A DNA stretch of 9,967 nucleotides from Saprospiraceae bacterium (GTDB lineage Bacteria; Bacteroidota; Bacteroidia; Chitinophagales; Saprospiraceae): positions 1 through 9,967 of the forward strand of contig JADZFP010000358.1 in the NCBI GenBank assembly GCA_020849825.1, in the 5' to 3' direction. A program made the translations under genes and the position numbers. Below are positions 6,769 through 9,967 of this stretch, piece by piece; positions within the stretch are counted from its first letter, which is position 1, and each line of letters begins with the position of its first letter. The notes beneath the pieces were generated by a model that was given only the letters and a program-made list of their open reading frames with translations, ran no database searches and had not been told where the DNA came from.

Positions 6769-7764
6769 TTCAACCGGGTTACCCAGCCAGTTTTTGCGGG
6801 CGGTGTAGCGCACAACCAGGTCCTCCACCTGCAAAACCGGTTTGTTCGCGTACAGCGTTTTTCTGCGTGATTCCGTTTCAATGGTTGAAACGATACGTGC
6901 ATCAAAACGCCCGTTTTCCACAAAATCGGGGACGGTAGCCAAACGATACAGTTTTCGGTGCAAAGAAGGCCGGCAGGCAACAAGTCCCTGCGTATACGGG
7001 TGCCGCGGCTGGTTCAGGATTTGCTTCACATTTCCTTCCTCCACAATTTTTCCCTTGTGCATGACGATAGCACGATCAGCAATCTCACCGATTACACCCA
7101 GGTCGTGGCTGATGAACATCATGGAAAGATGCTGCTCTTCGCGAAGTTCGCGAAGAAGATCCAGAATGGCTTTTTGCACCGTCACGTCGAGCGCCGTGGT
7201 GGGCTCATCGGCGATTAGCAAATCAGGTTGGCAGGAGATGGCCATGGCGATCATCACCCTTTGTTTTTGGCCGCCGCTGATCTGGTGCGGAAAAGCGCGG
7301 AAAATGCGCGCGGGATCGGGCAGTTTAACCCGTTCAAATAATGCAAGCGCCCTGTCTTTGGCTTCTGAAAAAGAAACTTTCTGGTGCAACTGAATGGCTT
7401 CCGTCACCTGGTGGCCGCAGCGAAAAACGGGGTTCAGAGAAGTCATGGGCTCCTGAAAAATCATGGAAACCTTTGCCCCCCTGTACGAACGGAGCACCTC
7501 TTCTTCCAGACCCAAAAGATCGATATTTTGCATTTGACCGCCCGGATGAAACAGAATTTGTCCCGATGCAATACGCGCTGGCGGCTCCGGCAACAATCGC
7601 ATGATCGACAAAGCCGTGACGGATTTACCCGAACCCGATTCGCCCACAATCCCGAGTGTCTCTCCTCGGGAAAGATCGAATGAAATGCCGTCGACAGCAG
7701 TATTCAGGCCGCTTTCACCTTCGAATACGATACGCAGGTTGTTTACTTCCAGTAGTTTATCCAT
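6766..7764 (-). CDS. Oligopeptide/dipeptide-type ABC transporter ATPase, N-terminal half of an amber-split gene
   Basis: 332 residues from MDKLLEVNNLRIVF, the start matching the family; an in-frame ATG 13 codons earlier (7803) would overlap rnd. The first ATPase domain is complete: Walker A GESGSGKS (41-48), Q-loop Q104 in IFQEPMTSLNP, signature ISGGQKQR (162-169), Walker B LLIADEP (182-188), H-loop H220. An oligopeptide-transporter C-terminal motif follows (HPYTQGL, about 255-261). The last 25 residues, LQVEDLVVRYTARKNW and on, are the opening strands of a second ATPase domain, which then stops at TAG. Intact relatives are single polypeptides with two ATPase domains that drive peptide ABC importers. 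The start lies 2 nt after the rnd stop codon, so the two are co-transcribed and probably translationally coupled. Confidence 0.88.
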   Translation of the reverse strand: MDKLLEVNNLRIVFEGESGLNTAVDGISFDLSRGETLGIVGESGSGKSVTALSIMRLLPEPPARIASGQILFHPGGQMQNIDLLGLEEEVLRSYRGAKVSMIFQEPMTSLNPVFRCGHQVTEAIQLHQKVSFSEAKDRALALFERVKLPDPARIFRAFPHQISGGQKQRVMIAMAISCQPDLLIADEPTTALDVTVQKAILDLLRELREEQHLSMMFISHDLGVIGEIADRAIVMHKGKIVEEGNVKQILNQPRHPYTQGLVACRPSLHRKLYRLATVPDFVENGRFDARIVSTIETESRRKTLYANKPVLQVEDLVVRYTARKNWLGNPVE

Positions 7765-7766
7765 GT

Positions 7767-8933
7767 TCAGGGCATTGTAAGCCGGCAAGTTCCTTCGTAC
7801 CACTCCAGTTGAATGGTTTTGCGTTTTCGCAGCCAGCCGACCAGGTTTTCGCCCAGCAGATTGGCGCGCCAGCCGTCGAGCAGATTGGGGTCGAAAGCGT
7901 GCCCCTCCTTCAATTTATTGAAATCCCCTTTGGGCATGAGCAAAGCAGCGCTGATTTCGTGTTCGAGGCACTGCTTTTTGATCATGTGATACAGCAGTTC
8001 CATCGTCCATTCGAGTTCGGGATTGTCGGGCGCCGGGGCTGGCAAGCCGTTGATAAAAGTGGTCTCTTCTTCGGTCACCGGTAGTTTCCACAACTCCTGC
8101 CATTCCGGCAAAAACTTGCGCCAGATACCTTCGGCCAGCGTGCGGTTGGATTTGAATCCGTTGGGGCCGTCTTTGGTAGACCTCAGTACCGTGGTCACGT
8201 GTCGGCTTTGCAGTACCGTTTCTTTGGGGATATTCAGTTCGGCGGCTTTTTCGCGCCGCCAGGCGAAAATGCGCAGCAAAAAGACTTTTTCCCGAAAATT
8301 CAGTTGATGAATAAATTCATTTGCAACGGCCTCTTTGTACGGGTCGACGACATAAAAAGCAGGGGTTTCCCACTTGCGGTTTTCTTCGCGAGCCCACGAA
8401 TCACGCTGTTGCCGGTGCAATTTACCTGTCAGTCGCTGATGAAGGGCCGGCAGGTATTTGACGTCTTCAATGGCGTATTCAACCGCTTTGGGATCGAGCG
8501 GACGGGCTTCCCAATTGGCCACCGTATGGCTTTTGGCCAGATTGACGCGCAATTCCCGCTCCACGATTTTTCCAAAACCGGCCGGGTAGTTGTATCCGAC
8601 AAAACCGGCGGCGATTTGGGTGTCGAACGTATTTTGCGGCACGATCCCGAACAAGGTGTACAACAAACGGTAATCGTTGTCGCCGGCATGGGTAATTTTA
8701 AGCACCTGAGGGTCCGTCAGGATTTTCAAAAACCGACCGAGATCTTTGATCCGAACGGTGTCGACCAGAAGAATTTCGTGTTCCGTCACGATCTGAATCA
8801 GACAAAGGACCGGGATATAGGTCTTTTCACCGACGAATTCGGTGTCGAAGCCAATCCAGGGCAATACGGCAATGGCATCCATCTGGCGATCGAAGTCTTT
8901 CTGCCGATCTAGGAAATGTACTTGGTAATTCAT
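7767..8933 (-). CDS. rnd: Ribonuclease D-like 3'-5' exonuclease with HRDC-type C-terminus
   Basis: A 388-residue protein, close to the usual RNase D length. The three exonuclease motifs of the DEDDy class are present: Exo I GFDTEF (D30, E32), Exo II HAGDNDYRLL (D87), and Exo III Y153-AIE-D157. The region from about 212 to 290 (FREKVFLLRIFAWRREKAAE onward) resembles an HRDC nucleic-acid-binding domain. A second HRDC-like stretch near the end (LLYHMIKKQCLEHEIS to GWRANLLGENL) fits the two-HRDC layout of RNase D. The family trims 3' ends of tRNA precursors and other structured RNAs in the cytoplasm. The start is supported by MNYQ, which resembles the N-terminus known for E. coli RNase D, and by the full exonuclease fold that follows. 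It is the first gene of an operon with the ABC ATPase, and divergent from the AsmA-like gene. Confidence 0.92.
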   Translation of the reverse strand: MNYQVHFLDRQKDFDRQMDAIAVLPWIGFDTEFVGEKTYIPVLCLIQIVTEHEILLVDTVRIKDLGRFLKILTDPQVLKITHAGDNDYRLLYTLFGIVPQNTFDTQIAAGFVGYNYPAGFGKIVERELRVNLAKSHTVANWEARPLDPKAVEYAIEDVKYLPALHQRLTGKLHRQQRDSWAREENRKWETPAFYVVDPYKEAVANEFIHQLNFREKVFLLRIFAWRREKAAELNIPKETVLQSRHVTTVLRSTKDGPNGFKSNRTLAEGIWRKFLPEWQELWKLPVTEEETTFINGLPAPAPDNPELEWTMELLYHMIKKQCLEHEISAALLMPKGDFNKLKEGHAFDPNLLDGWRANLLGENLVGWLRKRKTIQLEWYEGTCRLTMP

Positions 8934-8937
8934 GCCC

Positions 8938-8945
8938 CAAAGGTA
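8938..8945 (-). promoter_or_regulatory. -7 element directly before rnd, suggesting a leaderless transcript
   Basis: Minus-strand TACCTTTG matches TANNTTTG exactly and ends 4 nt before the ATG at 8933. With normal spacing the transcript would begin at or within a base or two of the start codon. No clear -33 TTTG is seen at 17-23 nt, so the call depends on the -7 box. Confidence 0.42.
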
Positions 8946-9042
8946 ATTCTGAAAAAATTTCTTGCCCGGTGTGAAAAGCGAATCCTTCCGAACATCGTTA
9001 TTGCATACGTAAATCTAATTCCACTGATCGTAACATACCGCC

Positions 9043-9967
9043 ATGAAAAAAGTACTGTTCAGCATTGCTATCGTCCTTTTCCTGCTTTTGGGGCTCTTGC
9101 TGATATTGCCTTACATGTTTAAGGATGAAATTGTCGCCCAGGTAAAAACTGCCGCGAACGAAAATCTGAACGCCAAAGTTGAGTTCAAAGATGTCAATAT
9201 TTCCTTTTTCCGCCATTTCCCACGCCTCTCCGTTGGGCTCGAAGGGCTGGAGGTAACCGGCGTGCAGGAGTTTGAAGGCGTCAAACTCGTGCAATGCGAG
9301 CGCCTCGACGTCGCCGTCAACCTCTGGTCGGCCATCTTCGGCGATGCCGTGGAGATCAATGGCCTCTACCTGCAAAAGCCGGTCTTGAACGTATACGTCC
9401 TCTCGAACGGCAAGGCCAACTACGACATCACCAAACCCGACGACACCGCCAAGCCCGCCCAGGAAACAGAAAGTGGCGGCAAAACCAAACTCGACCACTA
9501 CGCCATCAGCGAGGGCACGCTGCGTTACAACGACCGCTCGCTCGATATGGACGTCGAAATTACCGGGCTCGAACACGAGGGCAGCGGCGAATTTTACACC
9601 GACCTGTACGACCTGACGATGGAAACCCACGCCCAGGCCCTATCTGTCAATTACGGCGGCATTCAATACCTGCGTAATGCGCGCACCGATTGGACGACCA
9701 CGCTTTCGGCCGATATGAAAAACATGCGCTTTACGCTGAAAAACAACAGTTTGCAGGTCAACGACCTGCGCCTGCTGCTCGATGGCTGGGTGCAAATGCC
9801 CGACAACAGCGAGGATATTCTGATGGACCTCAAATTTGGCACGCCGGAGAATACCTTCAAGAGCCTGTTGTCTATTGTGCCCGGAGCCTACACCAAAGAT
9901 TTCGGCGATGTTCAGGCCAATGGAACCGTGCAATTCGGCGGCTTTGCAAAAGGGAAATACAACGAAA
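9043..9967 (+). CDS. AsmA-like envelope protein, 5' part (truncated by window end)
   Basis: An open frame from ATG 9043 to the window edge, 308 codons without a stop. It begins MKKVLFSIAIVLFLLL: a short basic N-terminus, then one hydrophobic segment (about residues 5-24) acting as an inner-membrane anchor. The next part, with NLNAKVEFKDVNISFFRHFPRLSVGLEGLEV (about 41-71), is the typical N-terminal signature of Bacteroidota AsmA-family proteins. Repeating beta-strand units follow (INGLYLQKPVLNVY, GTLRYNDRSLDMDVEITGLE). AsmA-family proteins are large periplasmic beta-rich bridges linked to lipid transport and outer-membrane biogenesis. Family members often have 700 or more residues, so most of the gene lies outside. 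No recognisable promoter was found in the 109-nt spacer shared with rnd. Confidence 0.85.
   Translation, partial: MKKVLFSIAIVLFLLLGLLLILPYMFKDEIVAQVKTAANENLNAKVEFKDVNISFFRHFPRLSVGLEGLEVTGVQEFEGVKLVQCERLDVAVNLWSAIFGDAVEINGLYLQKPVLNVYVLSNGKANYDITKPDDTAKPAQETESGGKTKLDHYAISEGTLRYNDRSLDMDVEITGLEHEGSGEFYTDLYDLTMETHAQALSVNYGGIQYLRNARTDWTTTLSADMKNMRFTLKNNSLQVNDLRLLLDGWVQMPDNSEDILMDLKFGTPENTFKSLLSIVPGAYTKDFGDVQANGTVQFGGFAKGKYNE

Noticed and set aside
6333..7683. Several plus-strand open frames across the ABC ATPase region.
   Set aside because: All are shadows opposite conserved ATPase motifs and have no recognisable domains.
7765..7803. A longer N-terminus for the ABC ATPase starting at 7803.
   Set aside because: The extra 13 residues overlap the rnd coding end, and the family starts directly at the LLEVNNL strand.

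Overview
The window looks like a chromosomal segment of a Bacteroidota bacterium. Three secreted proteins end in type IX secretion system (T9SS) type A C-terminal sorting domains. The recognisable promoters carry the Bacteroidota -7 element TANNTTTG, and start codons lack Shine-Dalgarno sequences and sit behind A-rich leaders. The coding regions are fairly GC-rich, with C/G-ending codons, while the spacers are AT-rich. This fits the Saprospiria or a neighbouring environmental lineage, but the exact taxon is inference. I see no tRNA, rRNA, CRISPR array, transposase or integrase.

Left part (1-5953): a minus-strand gene encodes a secreted Asp-box (BNR-like) beta-propeller protein with a T9SS tail. 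It is divergent from two tandem plus-strand paralogues of 588 and 585 aa. Each paralogue has a signal peptide, a protease-associated (PA) domain without any visible protease domain, a long conserved middle region and a nearly identical T9SS tail. The pair diverges sharply in the PA half, and from one abrupt boundary onward is collinear and nearly identical in patches. This suggests tandem duplication followed by gene conversion or domain replacement. A strong intrinsic terminator separates the copies, so each is probably transcribed on its own.

Middle (5954-6060): the second paralogue converges on a minus-strand operon. The short spacer holds a perfect 23-bp inverted repeat whose right arm reaches into the stop codon of the opposing gene. 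It could be a bidirectional terminator or a dispersed palindromic repeat.

Right part (6058-8933, minus strand): rnd (RNase D-like DEDDy exonuclease with HRDC-type C-terminus) is followed 2 nt later by a duplicated-ATPase oligopeptide ABC transporter gene. That gene is split by a single in-frame TAG between its two ATPase domains. No frame change occurs and both halves keep complete ATPase motifs. The explanation is a recent nonsense mutation, a sequencing error or recoding. The rnd promoter -7 element sits almost against the ATG, suggesting a leaderless transcript.

Right edge (9043-9967): the start of a plus-strand AsmA-like envelope protein gene runs off the window.

The strongest unusual signals are the amber-split ABC ATPase and the mosaic PA-domain paralogue pair. 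I found no evidence for a wholly new multi-gene system.
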